The notes: a model not told the origin generated them from the sequence alone. 64,000 nt of DNA from Psychrobacillus sp042945595 (GCF_042945595.1 NZ_CP168493.1:186001-250000), one strand, 5' to 3'. Shown: positions 1 to 8,432, counted from the stretch's first letter. Translations and numbers: made by a program.

Positions 1-77
1 AAAATGAGCACAACGGATCCTGGAAGTATAAGTGGGCTATGACCAACATATTTTCGTAATTCTTTGTAGTATTCCAT
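1..77 (-). CDS. Nudix hydrolase, N-terminal fragment
   Basis: The reverse strand opens with ATG at 77-75 behind an AAAGGA ribosome binding site 8 nt upstream and reads MEYYKELRKYVGHSPLILPG and onward off the window edge. A tyrosine-rich start followed by an xxRxxVGHxPLILPG segment is typical of Nudix (MutT-like) pyrophosphohydrolases of Bacillales. Only about 25 residues are visible and the Nudix box itself lies outside, so the family call rests on N-terminal resemblance. It is divergent from the transporter gene starting at 216. Confidence 0.6.
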   Translation of the reverse strand, partial: MEYYKELRKYVGHSPLILPGSVVLI

Positions 78-215
78 CTATGTTATCCTTTCGTGATAGT
101 AATTCTATTATTAGTGTACAATAAAAAATGATAAGATACTTGGTAGAGTGAAACTTCAATCAATGAGAATCGTATAACTATTAAAGAAGAAATAAATAGA
201 GGATGTGAGCGTTAG

Positions 216-1304
216 GTGGCAAATAAGCGATGGTTTCAAGTAGGTGTAGCAATACTGCTTACGTTGTTAATAATTTTTATGTTTATGGAAGTAAAAACTA
301 TTTTTTCTCCATTAGTTATTATTGGACAAACAATATTTATGCCTTTATTAATAGGGGGAGTCTTATTTTATTTAGCAAGACCATTACAAAAATGGTTAGA
401 ATCAATGAAGTTTCCGAGATGGGCTAGTATCATTTCTGTATTTATTGTTATTGGTCTAATTGGTTGGGGATTTTATGCACTTGTAGGTCCACCTCTTACC
501 AAACAAGTGAACTCCCTTGTGGAAAACACACCGGAAATTGTGAAAGAAATAGGGGACTTTACAAAATACACTATTTCTCAAAGAGATAGGCTCACGGATC
601 TTCCGGAGCCAATCCAAAATACGATAAAAGAAGCAACCGGAAAAATTGATACGATTGCAGCTGTAGCAGGTTCTCTATTAGTAAAATTTGTTCAAAGTGT
701 GTTCCAAGGAGTATTCTTACTTGTTCTTGTTCCGTTTTTTCTTGTATATATGCTGAAGGATCATGAAAAATTTGCACCTTTTGTCTCCAAGTTTTTTAAA
801 GGTGATAAGAAAACATGGATTCGAAAAACATTATCGGATATTGATGATACATTGCGGTCATATATTCAAGGTCAGTTATTCGTCAGCTTTTTAGTAGGAG
901 TAATGCTGTTCATAGGATATTTTGCAATAGGGCTTAAATATTCCTTATTACTTGCATTATTCGGAATGATGATGAATGTAGTACCATTTTTAGGTCCATA
1001 TATTGCCCTTGTTCCAGCACTAATCATAGGGTTTCTTCAAGAGCCGAAAATGGCTATTTATGTCGCAATTGTTATGTTAGTTTCACAACAAATAGAAAGT
1101 AACTTCATTACTCCAAATGTGATGGGGAAATCATTAGATATTCATCCATTAACGGTTATCACGATTATTTTAGCAGCAGGAAATATTGCTGGGTTATGGG
1201 GAATTATTTTAGGTGTTCCAACGTATGCAGTAGTGAAATCGATATTAAAAAATATTTATGTTCATCGAGAAGGAATAAAAGATGCTGCTACAGAATCCAT
1301 ATAG
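216..1304 (+). CDS. AI-2E family (UPF0118) membrane transporter
   Basis: A 362-residue polytopic membrane protein. Two hydrophobic segments lie in the first 50 residues and a third near 65-85. A soluble stretch at about 90-140 follows, then a further group of membrane segments to the C terminus. The layout and the late motif with VVPFLGPYIALVPA and SNFITPNVMGKSLDIHPL are hallmarks of the AI-2E transporter/YtvI-YueF family. Members export AI-2 or other small molecules, or act in Na+/H+ antiport; the substrate here cannot be read from sequence. The start is GTG at 216 with GAGGA upstream. It is followed 12 nt later by a PH-domain membrane protein, suggesting cotranscription. Confidence 0.85.
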   Translation: MANKRWFQVGVAILLTLLIIFMFMEVKTIFSPLVIIGQTIFMPLLIGGVLFYLARPLQKWLESMKFPRWASIISVFIVIGLIGWGFYALVGPPLTKQVNSLVENTPEIVKEIGDFTKYTISQRDRLTDLPEPIQNTIKEATGKIDTIAAVAGSLLVKFVQSVFQGVFLLVLVPFFLVYMLKDHEKFAPFVSKFFKGDKKTWIRKTLSDIDDTLRSYIQGQLFVSFLVGVMLFIGYFAIGLKYSLLLALFGMMMNVVPFLGPYIALVPALIIGFLQEPKMAIYVAIVMLVSQQIESNFITPNVMGKSLDIHPLTVITIILAAGNIAGLWGIILGVPTYAVVKSILKNIYVHREGIKDAATESI

Positions 1305-1316
1305 GTAGGTGATTAC

Positions 1317-1769
1317 ATGACGTTTAAATCCAAACGAGATCGTACTTTTATGATTTTGATTATGATGGCTAGTGCCCTAATTGCCATGGCTACCCTTTTG
1401 CCTGTAGTAATTGAATTATTCTTTATGGAAGCACCTGACATGAAGGCAGTTTGGATAACGCTTGTACTTTTTCTATTATGTGAAGGATTTATTTTATGGG
1501 TTTCCTTAGACATAGAATACACGTTTAAAGAAGATTATTTATTTGTCCGTGGTGGACTGTTCCGAAGTAAAATTCCATTTGAGGATATAACGAAAGTGAA
1601 TCCAACCTCGAATATTCTCGTTGGATACCGAATTCTATCCTCAACAGATGCTCTAGAGATTCATTATAAAAAAGCGTTTATGGGAAGTGTAATTATCTCA
1701 CCTGAAAATCGAGAAGAATTTTTAAAGGTTTTATTAGAAAAGGCGCCACATATTCATTTTGTGAAATGA
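1317..1769 (+). CDS. PH domain-containing membrane protein
   Basis: A 150-residue protein with two N-terminal transmembrane helices (about 10-32 and 42-62), then a short beta-rich domain. The domain has the pattern 'LDIEYTFKEDYLFVRGGLFRSKIPFEDITKV', which is the bacterial PH-like (bPH, formerly DUF1200) fold found in Bacillus YyaB-type proteins. Its function in the family is not established. The ATG follows a GGTAGGTGAT ribosome binding site. It sits in a compact run with the upstream transporter and the DUF1992 gene downstream (12-nt gaps). Confidence 0.75.
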   Translation: MTFKSKRDRTFMILIMMASALIAMATLLPVVIELFFMEAPDMKAVWITLVLFLLCEGFILWVSLDIEYTFKEDYLFVRGGLFRSKIPFEDITKVNPTSNILVGYRILSSTDALEIHYKKAFMGSVIISPENREEFLKVLLEKAPHIHFVK

Positions 1770-1781
1770 GGGTTACAGCTG

Positions 1782-2168
1782 ATGGATAATGAAAATTTTA
1801 CTAAACCAAGTAATGATTTAATCGGAGATATTTTAAGGAATTATGAAAAGACTGGCGGAATGGATAATCTAAAAGGTACAGGAAAGCCACTGCCGGATGA
1901 ATATTTTTCGGGAGATGTATTTCAACACTTTCAAAAAATCGCAAAGGATGCAGGTTTTAAGCCACATTGGTTAAAGTTGCAGCATGAGATTCGCGACGAA
2001 TTAAAAGACATTGCCGAGAAATATGCAAACGGGCAAAAAAGTGATTTACAATTCCGGGTAACGAAAGTAAACGAAAAGATTATTGCATACAATAAAACTT
2101 GTCCTCCTCCTATGCAAAAGGGAACGGTCAGATTAGAATCAATCGAAGCAGTAATTAATACATGGTAA
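1782..2168 (+). CDS. DUF1992 (DnaJ-C28 conserved domain) protein
   Basis: A 128-residue soluble protein. The motif FDNLKGTGKPLPDEYF-like (here GGMDNLKGTGKPLPDEYFSG, about residues 26-45) followed by HWLKLQHEIRDELK is diagnostic of DUF1992, the conserved domain of DnaJ homologue subfamily C member 28. Bacterial members stand alone without a J domain and have no firmly known role. It is the last gene before a strong terminator at 2175-2214, so it probably closes the operon that begins at 216. Confidence 0.8.
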   Translation: MDNENFTKPSNDLIGDILRNYEKTGGMDNLKGTGKPLPDEYFSGDVFQHFQKIAKDAGFKPHWLKLQHEIRDELKDIAEKYANGQKSDLQFRVTKVNEKIIAYNKTCPPPMQKGTVRLESIEAVINTW

Positions 2169-2174
2169 AATACA

Positions 2175-2214
2175 AACAGTGTCTCTATTTCGTAGAGACA
2201 CTGTTGCTCGTTTT
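2175..2214 (+). terminator. Rho-independent terminator after DUF1992 gene
   Basis: A perfect 13-bp hairpin (AACAGTGTCTCTA, loop TTTCG, then its complement) is followed by GCTCGTTTT. It separates the transporter operon from bioY. Confidence 0.85.
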
Positions 2215-2231
2215 AATCAGGGGGAAATAAA

Positions 2232-2771
2232 GTGAGAAATGAACGTTTGAAAATGATGATTGTAGCTGCACTATTTGCCGCAATTATTGCTGTATCAGCA
2301 CAAATTATGATTAATATTCCACCAGTACCATTTACTCTAATGACAATTGCAGTCATGTTAACAGCAACTATTCTTGGCAAAAAGTATGGAACATTAGCAG
2401 TGGTTATCTATGTATTAATGGGCGTAATTGGTATACCTGTTTTTGCAGGAATGACGAGTGGATTAGGAATTATTATAGGTCCAACTGGTGGATACCTCAT
2501 TGCCATTATACCTGCTGCTTTATTTATAGGATGGTATCTTGAAATTCTTGGATATACGAAAGTACAAGCAATTATTGCGAACATGATCGCAGTTTTTATA
2601 ATTTTAATGATCGGAACTATTTGGTTGAAGTTTGTAGCAGCACTTCCGTGGGATGGTGCCTTTAAAGGAGGTATGATCCCATTTATTTTGCCAGATCTTG
2701 CAAAAGCGGTTATTGCCGCATTGTTAGCAGTTATCATCAGAACTCGTTTAGTTGCTGCAAAATTATTATAA
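2232..2771 (+). CDS. bioY: BioY biotin transporter S component (ECF type)
   Basis: A 179-residue protein with about six membrane helices. The segment 'INIPPVPFTLMTIAVMLTATILG' and the later PTGGYLIA motif are the classic BioY signatures for biotin capture in energy-coupling-factor transporters. It would need the shared EcfT/EcfA module encoded elsewhere. The start is GTG at 2232 with GGGGGA 8 nt upstream. It stands alone between two terminators. I did not find a convincing BirA operator in the 60 bp upstream. Confidence 0.9.
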   Translation: MRNERLKMMIVAALFAAIIAVSAQIMINIPPVPFTLMTIAVMLTATILGKKYGTLAVVIYVLMGVIGIPVFAGMTSGLGIIIGPTGGYLIAIIPAALFIGWYLEILGYTKVQAIIANMIAVFIILMIGTIWLKFVAALPWDGAFKGGMIPFILPDLAKAVIAALLAVIIRTRLVAAKLL

Positions 2772-2773
2772 AA

Positions 2774-2804
2774 AACAAGCTCCGAGTTGTTCGGAGCTTG
2801 TTTC
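2774..2804. terminator. Bidirectional terminator, bioY / small ORF
   Basis: A perfect 13-bp hairpin (AAACAAGCTCCGA / complement, 5-nt loop) with A-runs and T-runs on the two sides. It lies between convergent genes. Confidence 0.85.
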
Positions 2805-2810
2805 CTGTTA

Positions 2811-3020
2811 TTAGGGGTATCGTTCTTCACTTAAAGAACGACTTTTGGTGTGGTGGTGGTAGTTTTCGTCTTGCACTTTCATATTGAGTTCTTCCACTTG
2901 AATGGCATCTACGGTTTGCATATCTTCATGCATATCGAATAGACTTTCTTTTGTAGTTCGTACACCATCTGGATTGTCCAGAAATGGACCTTTAGCATCC
3001 TTACGAACTTTATTATTCAT
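2811..3020 (-). CDS. Small hypothetical protein coupled to DUF3243 gene
   Basis: A 69-residue charged, soluble protein with no membrane segment and no domain I recognise. The tail contains an HHH cluster and RSLSEERYP. Its ATG overlaps the end of the upstream DUF3243 gene by 8 nt (ATGAATAA arrangement), so translation is probably coupled. This overlap and the terminator right after its stop are the main support that it is real. Confidence 0.6.
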   Translation of the reverse strand: MNNKVRKDAKGPFLDNPDGVRTTKESLFDMHEDMQTVDAIQVEELNMKVQDENYHHHTKSRSLSEERYP

Positions 3021-3324
3021 TCTTAACCATGTTTAAGAGCATATGGCTAAGTGCATGTTGTTGCTCTTTGTCTCCATTTTTCCATAATTCTTGCAGAAGA
3101 TGTTGTTCACGATTTCGTGGTTCTTCATGCTTCGCTAAATAGCCAGCCACTTTTTCTGTTGCTTTTGCTAATACCTCTTCACTTAAGCCCATTTTTTCTC
3201 CAGCCGCTACTTTGCCAGCTAAATAGGACTTAAAAGCAGAAAAGTTTTTTAGAATTTCTTCTTTTTCTTCTGTGCCGATACTATTTAGTTTATTCTCTAC
3301 GCGTTCATCTATTTTGTTTCCCAA
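3013..3324 (-). CDS. DUF3243 protein (YmfJ-like)
   Basis: A 103-residue helical protein. The pattern 'SFKSYLAGKVAAGEKMGLSEE ... GYLAKHEEPRNREQHLLQELWKNGDKEEQ' corresponds to DUF3243, the family of B. subtilis YmfJ, which is small, cytosolic and of unknown function. Length matches the family with an N-terminal extension of about 20 residues. It heads a two-gene unit with the 69-residue ORF, which overlaps it. Confidence 0.75.
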   Translation of the reverse strand: MGNKIDERVENKLNSIGTEEKEEILKNFSAFKSYLAGKVAAGEKMGLSEEVLAKATEKVAGYLAKHEEPRNREQHLLQELWKNGDKEQQHALSHMLLNMVKNE

Positions 3325-3404
3325 GCTTCCTCACTCCTTTAAAATTAGACTCTTATTAGCTATTCCCAAAGGATGATGAAACATGCATAAAAAAATTTAA
3401 AAAG

Positions 3405-4091
3405 CTAGTTTGGACAAAAACCACATTTTTGTAGACCAGGAATGTCTTTTGAAAAACAGCATGTTGTTCGAACTGTAGTGTTTATTAGTTGTGCAGGATT
3501 TTTGCCTTTTAAATAATTTGTTAAATACGATTTTGTCGTAAAAGCTTTCCAAATAGAATCGTCTTGAATTAATTCCCAATCTATTTTAGCTTGATCAGCA
3601 ATTACGGGATTATCCAAGAAAACGTAGTAATGCCAAAGTAAATAACCAAACACATTTTCCCAAAGCGTCAGTGGGGAGATGCTACATTGTGCTCGAAGCT
3701 GTTGGATGATTGGAAAGCATTGATGCTCCCAAACAAGTAGAATATCTTCTGCTCGATGTTTTTTTACATCTCGAAAGTATTCTTTCGGTATAAAGGTGCT
3801 AATTGTCTTGTTGTTATACTCGGTTGTTGCGAAAAATTGTAGTGATTCTAGTGGGCCATCCCAAATTTCATCATACATAGTCATCATATAAAACTGCATG
3901 GAGATGAACATCCCAACTCTTCGCATAAAAAAAGATGCAGCAATTGGATCATTTGGTGCTTGGGAAATTAGCTTAATCAACGGAAGTGCATTATCAACGT
4001 TTTTTGCATGAAAAACAGGAATTCCATTAATTCCTAAATAGACGCTATAATTATTAAGTTGTCGGATTTGATCGCTCGTTAAAGTTGTCAT
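3405..4091 (-). CDS. FhuF-like ferric siderophore reductase
   Basis: The C terminus carries CC, ten residues, then C-x2-C (C211, C212, C223, C226 counted from the ATG at 4091). This is the exact FhuF [2Fe-2S] signature C-C-x10-C-x2-C. FhuF proteins reduce Fe(III) held in hydroxamate siderophores in the cytoplasm. The length, about 228 residues, is slightly short of E. coli FhuF. The reading frame stays open to a TTG at 4106, but that codon lies in a TATACT promoter element, so ATG 4091 (MTTLTSDQ) is preferred; the message may then be leaderless. A near-perfect Fur box at 4136-4150 supports iron repression. No siderophore uptake genes are adjacent. Confidence 0.8.
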   Translation of the reverse strand: MTTLTSDQIRQLNNYSVYLGINGIPVFHAKNVDNALPLIKLISQAPNDPIAASFFMRRVGMFISMQFYMMTMYDEIWDGPLESLQFFATTEYNNKTISTFIPKEYFRDVKKHRAEDILLVWEHQCFPIIQQLRAQCSISPLTLWENVFGYLLWHYYVFLDNPVIADQAKIDWELIQDDSIWKAFTTKSYLTNYLKGKNPAQLINTTVRTTCCFSKDIPGLQKCGFCPN

Positions 4092-4135
4092 ACAAATAGT
4101 ATACAATTTTTTTAGAAATAAGTTGACATTTTAAA

Positions 4136-4150
4136 TGAAAATGATTATCA
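4136..4150. promoter_or_regulatory. Fur box between divergent fhuF-like gene and candidate sRNA
   Basis: TGAAAATGATTATCA matches the 7-1-7 Fur consensus TGATAAT-N-ATTATCA at 14 of 15 positions. It overlaps the -10 region of a plus-strand promoter (TTGACA 4123-4128, 17 nt, TATCAT 4146-4151) and lies just upstream of the minus-strand fhuF-like promoter, so one site could repress both. Confidence 0.85.
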
Positions 4151-4157
4151 TTACCAT

Positions 4158-4302
4158 ATAGAAACTTACTCTTAATGTGACAAGGTTCTTAACAGCGACT
4201 TTTCTCCAAATTGTAGCTGATTAATAGCACACTTAACCCCCTCAACGTTGAGTTAGTGCATTTATGTCTATCGGTAACCAAAAATGGTTGCCGATTTTTT
4301 TG
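4158..4302 (+). ncRNA. Candidate Fur-regulated small RNA (FsrA-like)
   Basis: No ORF of useful size lies between 4158 and the malic enzyme promoter. There is a promoter with its -10 inside the Fur box, a predicted start near 4158 and a strong terminator at 4270-4302 (11-bp stem ATCGGTAACCA, AAAA loop, T7). The roughly 145-nt product would carry a CCCCCTC stretch (4237-4243) and a TTTCTCC stretch (4201-4207). Both can pair with Shine-Dalgarno sequences, the mode of action known for the Fur-controlled sRNA FsrA of B. subtilis. Homology to FsrA is inferred from layout, not from alignment. Confidence 0.5.
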
Positions 4303-4406
4303 TGGATTTAATATTCAACGCAAACGACCTAGCCTCTTTGTTATATGAGCATAAAGGAATAAGCTAACATGTTGAAAAAAGCTGTTTTGTGCAAGTCTTC
4401 ACTAAA

Positions 4407-4474
4407 TTGACTTTAACGCACTAAATCACTATAATCTTCAGAATATACAGCTGGCTAGGTATGGAGTACCTAGC
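4407..4474 (+). promoter_or_regulatory. Promoter and leader hairpin of the malic enzyme gene
   Basis: TTGACT (4407-4412), 17 nt, TATAAT (4430-4435) is a near-ideal SigA promoter. The leader carries a perfect 8-bp hairpin GCTAGGTA / TACCTAGC at 4454-4474 without a T-run, possibly an mRNA stabiliser or regulatory stem. Between the sRNA terminator and this promoter (4303-4406) I see nothing else. Confidence 0.75.
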
Positions 4475-4524
4475 TTCGCTAATAGTAGAAATAGAGGCTA
4501 CTAAAATTAGAAGGAGGTAGAAGA

Positions 4525-5730
4525 GTGAAGATGGATTTAAAGACACAAGCATTAAATATGCATCGAAGCTATAAAGGGAAAATGGAGATGATATCAAAGG
4601 TTCCTATAGAAAGTATGGTGGATTTGAGTTTAGCTTATTCACCTGGAGTGGCAGAACCTTGTTTGGAAATAAAAAATAATCCTTCTACCATTTATGACTA
4701 TACGATGAAAGGTAATCTGGTAGGAATTGTGACCGATGGGACAGCCGTTTTAGGATTGGGTGATATCGGACCAGAAGCAGCTTTACCAGTAATGGAAGGG
4801 AAGGCAATTTTATTAAAAAGATTTGCGAATGTCGACGCTTTTCCAATTTGTTTAGATACAAAAGATATAGATGAGATTGTGCAAATTGTAAAAGCATTAA
4901 GCCCGACATTTGGAGCGATAAATTTAGAAGATATTTCGGCTCCTCGATGCTTTGAAATTGAAGACCGTCTTCGTCAAGAACTAGATATACCGGTATTTCA
5001 TGATGATCAGCATGGAACAGGTATTGTAGTTGGGGCAGGACTCCAAAATGCAGTAAAGATTGTTCAGAAAGAGATTCCTTCATTGAAAGTAGTGATTAAT
5101 GGTGCTGGAGCTGCAGGAATGGCTATCTTAAGAATTCTTCAACAACTTGGGTATCAGCATATTATTATGTGTGATTCGACGGGAATTATTTATGAGGGGC
5201 GAAAAGAAGGTATGAACCCGATTAAAGAAGCCATTGCGAGTACTACGAATCCACTTGGTTTAAAAGGATCCTTAAAAGATGCAATGAATGAAGCGGATGT
5301 ATTTATCGGTGTTTCTGTAGCAAATCTTTTAACGAAAGAATTAATTGAAGCGATGAACGTTGATCCTATCATATTTGCTTTAGCAAATCCAAATCCGGAA
5401 ATTGCGTATGATTTAGCGAAAGAGTGGGGTGTCAGAGTTATTGCAACTGGACGTTCTGATCATCCGAACCAAGTAAATAATGTTTTAGCTTTTCCAGGGA
5501 TTTTCCGAGGAGCTCTAGATGTAAGAGCAACGGATATAAACGAAGAAATGAAGCTAGCAGCCGTTCAAGCAATTGCTTCACTTATTGAAGAGGGTGAATT
5601 ACGAGAAGATTACATCATTCCAGGTGCATTTGATGAAAGAGTAGTAAGTGCAGTTGCAAAAGCTGTGAGTGATGCTGCAATTGAATCTGGAGTTTCCATT
5701 CTATTTCAACCCGAATTGAAAGAAGTATGA
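4525..5730 (+). CDS. NAD(P)-dependent malic enzyme (oxaloacetate-decarboxylating)
   Basis: A 401-residue enzyme converting malate to pyruvate plus CO2. Visible motifs are SPGVAEP near residue 40, VTDGTAVLGLGDIG near 70-82 (with the following K in the MEGKAILLK segment), FHDDQHGTG near 157 (metal-binding Asp) and the Rossmann VINGAGAAGMAI near 190. The length fits the short YtsJ/MalS class without the phosphotransacetylase domain of MaeB. The GTG at 4525 is 7 nt after AAGGAGG and is preferred over ATG 4531. It is monocistronic, with its own SigA promoter. NAD versus NADP preference cannot be read. Confidence 0.92.
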   Translation: MKMDLKTQALNMHRSYKGKMEMISKVPIESMVDLSLAYSPGVAEPCLEIKNNPSTIYDYTMKGNLVGIVTDGTAVLGLGDIGPEAALPVMEGKAILLKRFANVDAFPICLDTKDIDEIVQIVKALSPTFGAINLEDISAPRCFEIEDRLRQELDIPVFHDDQHGTGIVVGAGLQNAVKIVQKEIPSLKVVINGAGAAGMAILRILQQLGYQHIIMCDSTGIIYEGRKEGMNPIKEAIASTTNPLGLKGSLKDAMNEADVFIGVSVANLLTKELIEAMNVDPIIFALANPNPEIAYDLAKEWGVRVIATGRSDHPNQVNNVLAFPGIFRGALDVRATDINEEMKLAAVQAIASLIEEGELREDYIIPGAFDERVVSAVAKAVSDAAIESGVSILFQPELKEV

Positions 5731-5820
5731 GGTAAATACCTCTTTGTAACGTTTTTTTGTTAGAAACTTTTCTTCAAGTCAAACGTAAAGTTAGGTATAT
5801 GAAGAAAAGAGGGGATTTAA

Positions 5821-6159
5821 ATGGACGTACGCGAATTTTATGTATCACTATCACCAAAAGCAGCACTAGACACTTTGCAAAAGTCTATAGTACAAGGAAG
5901 TATTTCTGGAGCAATTATAGACGTGTATGAACGCGTTGTTGGCCAGCAGCAAGTCATTGTATGTGTTTTAGAAAAGTACTATATGCGTACAAGTAATCGT
6001 GCTTCACTTACTATCACAATCGATAATTTGGAGAATAATACGAAAGTGCATGCCGCTTCATCCGGTGCAGGGCAAGGAGTATTTCTTCGCTTCGACTGGG
6101 GAGCGGGAGGAAGTTTTGTAAATAGTGTAGAAAAAGCGCTAGAAGAATATAGAATATAA
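5821..6159 (+). CDS. Hypothetical protein, DUF6054-like
   Basis: A 112-residue soluble protein with alternating beta pattern and a central glycine-rich SSGAGQGVFLRFDWGAGGSF (about 80-99), resembling the DUF6054 family as I remember it. No function is known. AGAGGGG precedes the ATG by 6-7 nt. The upstream 90 bp contain an inverted CTTTTCTTC/GAAGAAAAG pair. It ends at a bidirectional terminator. Confidence 0.55.
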   Translation: MDVREFYVSLSPKAALDTLQKSIVQGSISGAIIDVYERVVGQQQVIVCVLEKYYMRTSNRASLTITIDNLENNTKVHAASSGAGQGVFLRFDWGAGGSFVNSVEKALEEYRI

Positions 6160-6162
6160 ATA

Positions 6163-6204
6163 AAAAGTGCAGTATTATGATCACTCATAACTCTGCACTT
6201 TTAT
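6163..6204. terminator. Bidirectional terminator between convergent genes
   Basis: AAAAGTGCAG and CTGCACTTTT form the base of a stem extended by ATTATGA/TCATAA. It has A/T runs on both sides and lies between convergent genes. Confidence 0.8.
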
Positions 6205-7157
6205 TATTTGGCTTTCAATGTCGCTTTCGTATTCAAAACTTTTGTATAGTAACTATGTAAAAACATGCCTAGAATAATAACCCCAAGTCCAATTAGTGCA
6301 GTTGGTGCAGGTAATGGAACGTGGAGTAAAAACATTTCGCCGATAATAACAAAAATAATTTCAGTGGACTGAGTTGCTTCTACCGCCGCAAGTTTACCTT
6401 GATGCTCGCGAACACGATCAGTTGCCATGAAGAATAAAATGGTTGCGATCACACCGGAGCTGACAGCTACAATTAGAGATTGAACAACTTGACCTAAGGA
6501 AGGTAAACCAACCGTAAAAACCGCGCAAATTGCCAATAAAATCCAAGCGGGCATAGAAGCAATGGTCATGCCTAAAACGCGCTGAAATGTATCTAGTCTA
6601 CCTTCTAAATGACCCATCATTTTCCGATTCCCTAATGGATAAGCAAATGATGCAACGATTACAGGTAGAATCCCTAAAAGGATCATGTTCATATGAACGG
6701 ATTCTGTATTTGGAATTTGTATAAGAATGATTCCTATTAAAATCACAAGCGATATAAAAAGCGAGACAACAGGGATTTTTTGTTTAATCATTCGCTTCTC
6801 AATTTTTAGGGTAAAGAATGGTGCAAGGAGAACACCTGCTACAATTGTAAATTGCCACATACCTGATATTAACCAGCCTGGTCCGTAAGCAGCAGCAAAA
6901 GTTAGTGGTGCGTAAAATAACACAAAACCGACGAAGCTCCAAACTAGCCAAGGAACAGGAGCAGTTTTTAATTCCTTAAACGTAGTAGATAACCCTTTTC
7001 GATAATACACGATGATGAATAAAAAAGGGATCATAAAAAAGTATCGGAGGGAAGAGCTCCAAAGCCAGCTTCCTCCCGATATTTCCATTGAACGATTAAG
7101 TATAAAGGTTACCGCAAAAAATAAAGAGGCTAAAACCCCAAGTAATATTTCACGCAT
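6204..7157 (-). CDS. Multidrug resistance efflux transporter family (DMT superfamily) protein
   Basis: A 317-residue protein with ten predicted membrane helices. The N terminus (LLGVLASLFFAVTFILNRSME) and repeated EamA-like halves place it in the EmrE-like 'multidrug resistance efflux transporter family' (PF13536 type), distinct from the EamA gene at 19544. The substrate is unknown. It starts 12 nt after pepT on the same strand, so peptidase T and this exporter are probably cotranscribed. A role in exporting amino acids or peptides is possible but only inferred from context. Confidence 0.8.
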   Translation of the reverse strand: MREILLGVLASLFFAVTFILNRSMEISGGSWLWSSSLRYFFMIPFLFIIVYYRKGLSTTFKELKTAPVPWLVWSFVGFVLFYAPLTFAAAYGPGWLISGMWQFTIVAGVLLAPFFTLKIEKRMIKQKIPVVSLFISLVILIGIILIQIPNTESVHMNMILLGILPVIVASFAYPLGNRKMMGHLEGRLDTFQRVLGMTIASMPAWILLAICAVFTVGLPSLGQVVQSLIVAVSSGVIATILFFMATDRVREHQGKLAAVEATQSTEIIFVIIGEMFLLHVPLPAPTALIGLGVIILGMFLHSYYTKVLNTKATLKAK

Positions 7158-7169
7158 AGGAACACCTAC

Positions 7170-8396
7170 TTAAGCTTGTTTTTCAAATGATTGAATAATG
7201 CCCTTCACAACTTCAGTAGCTTTCTCCATCACGTCTACTGAGATGAATTCATATTTACCATGATAATTTTCTCCACCTGTAAACACGTTTGGAGTAGGCA
7301 TTCCCATGTAAGAAAGCTGAGATCCATCCGTACCACCGCGAATTGGAATGATAAGTGGTTCAATATCTAATGAAACCATTACATCTTTCGCTATATCTAC
7401 AATTTCCATTACAGGTGTAATTTTTTCACCCATATTGTAATACTGATCGTTTAATTCTACTGAAACAGCATCTTCACCATATTCTGCATTAATTTTTGCA
7501 GCAGTATCTAGTAACAATTGTTTTTTCGCTTCAAATTTTTCCCGGTCATGATCACGGATTATGTAACTAAGCTCTGTTTTTTCTACATCGCCGTTAATAT
7601 TCATCAAGTGAATAAATCCTTCGTGGCCATCTGTTTTTTCAGGAACAGCGTCAGTAGGCATATGGGATTGGAACTTAGTAGCCATCGTAATGGAGTTCAC
7701 CATTTTTCCTTTTGCAGAACCAGGGTGCACACTCGTACCATTCGTTACAACCAAAGCACCCGCTGCATTGAAGCTTTCATATTGTAATTCTCCAAGAGGG
7801 CCTCCGTCCATCGTATAGGCAAATTTTGCGCCGAATGCTGCCACGTCAAATTTATGTGGTCCGCGACCGATTTCTTCATCTGGATTAAATGCTACGCGAA
7901 TTTTCCCGTGTTTCACTTCTGGGTGTTGAACGAAGTATTCCATTGCCGTCATAATAATTGCAATTCCGGCTTTATCGTCGGCACCTAATAGTGTTGTACC
8001 ATCTGTAGTAAGGAGTGTATGTCCAACATAATTTTTAAGCTCCGGGAAGTCTTTCACAGTCATTACTGTATTTTCGTTTAGGTTAATGTCTTGACCATCA
8101 TAGTTGTCAACACGCTGAGGATTAACATTTTTCCCTGTGTAATCAGTTGCGGTATCAACATGTGCCAAAAATCCAATAGTCGGAATATCTTTATCCGTAT
8201 TAGAAGGCAATGAAGCAAATAAATAACCGTTCTCATCTAACGTAATTTCTTCTAGACCGATTTTTGCAAGTTCTTTTTCTAATACATGAAGCAAATCCCA
8301 TTGTCCTTCAGTTGTTGGGCAAGTAGTACTTGCTGCATCTGATTGTGTGTCTATTTTTGCATAGCGAGTTAAACGCTCGATTAATGTTTCTTTCAT
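7170..8396 (-). CDS. pepT: Peptidase T (tripeptide aminopeptidase, M20B)
   Basis: A 408-residue cytosolic zinc peptidase that removes the N-terminal residue of tripeptides. Metal and catalytic motifs are present: HVD (H79, D81), GADDKAG near 140, the EEIGRG glutamate pair near 174, MDGGPLGE near 196 and GGENYHGKYEF near 379. The length equals that of typical PepT. ATG at 8396 follows AAAGGGG. The downstream transporter gene starts 12 nt after its stop. Confidence 0.95.
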   Translation of the reverse strand: MKETLIERLTRYAKIDTQSDAASTTCPTTEGQWDLLHVLEKELAKIGLEEITLDENGYLFASLPSNTDKDIPTIGFLAHVDTATDYTGKNVNPQRVDNYDGQDINLNENTVMTVKDFPELKNYVGHTLLTTDGTTLLGADDKAGIAIIMTAMEYFVQHPEVKHGKIRVAFNPDEEIGRGPHKFDVAAFGAKFAYTMDGGPLGELQYESFNAAGALVVTNGTSVHPGSAKGKMVNSITMATKFQSHMPTDAVPEKTDGHEGFIHLMNINGDVEKTELSYIIRDHDREKFEAKKQLLLDTAAKINAEYGEDAVSVELNDQYYNMGEKITPVMEIVDIAKDVMVSLDIEPLIIPIRGGTDGSQLSYMGMPTPNVFTGGENYHGKYEFISVDVMEKATEVVKGIIQSFEKQA

Positions 8397-8432
8397 GAGA
8401 ATAAATCCCCTTTCAAATTATAAAGCCTATGC

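Noticed and set aside
4092..4106. TTG 4106 as start of the FhuF-like gene
   Set aside because: It lies inside the TATACT promoter element and has no ribosome binding site.
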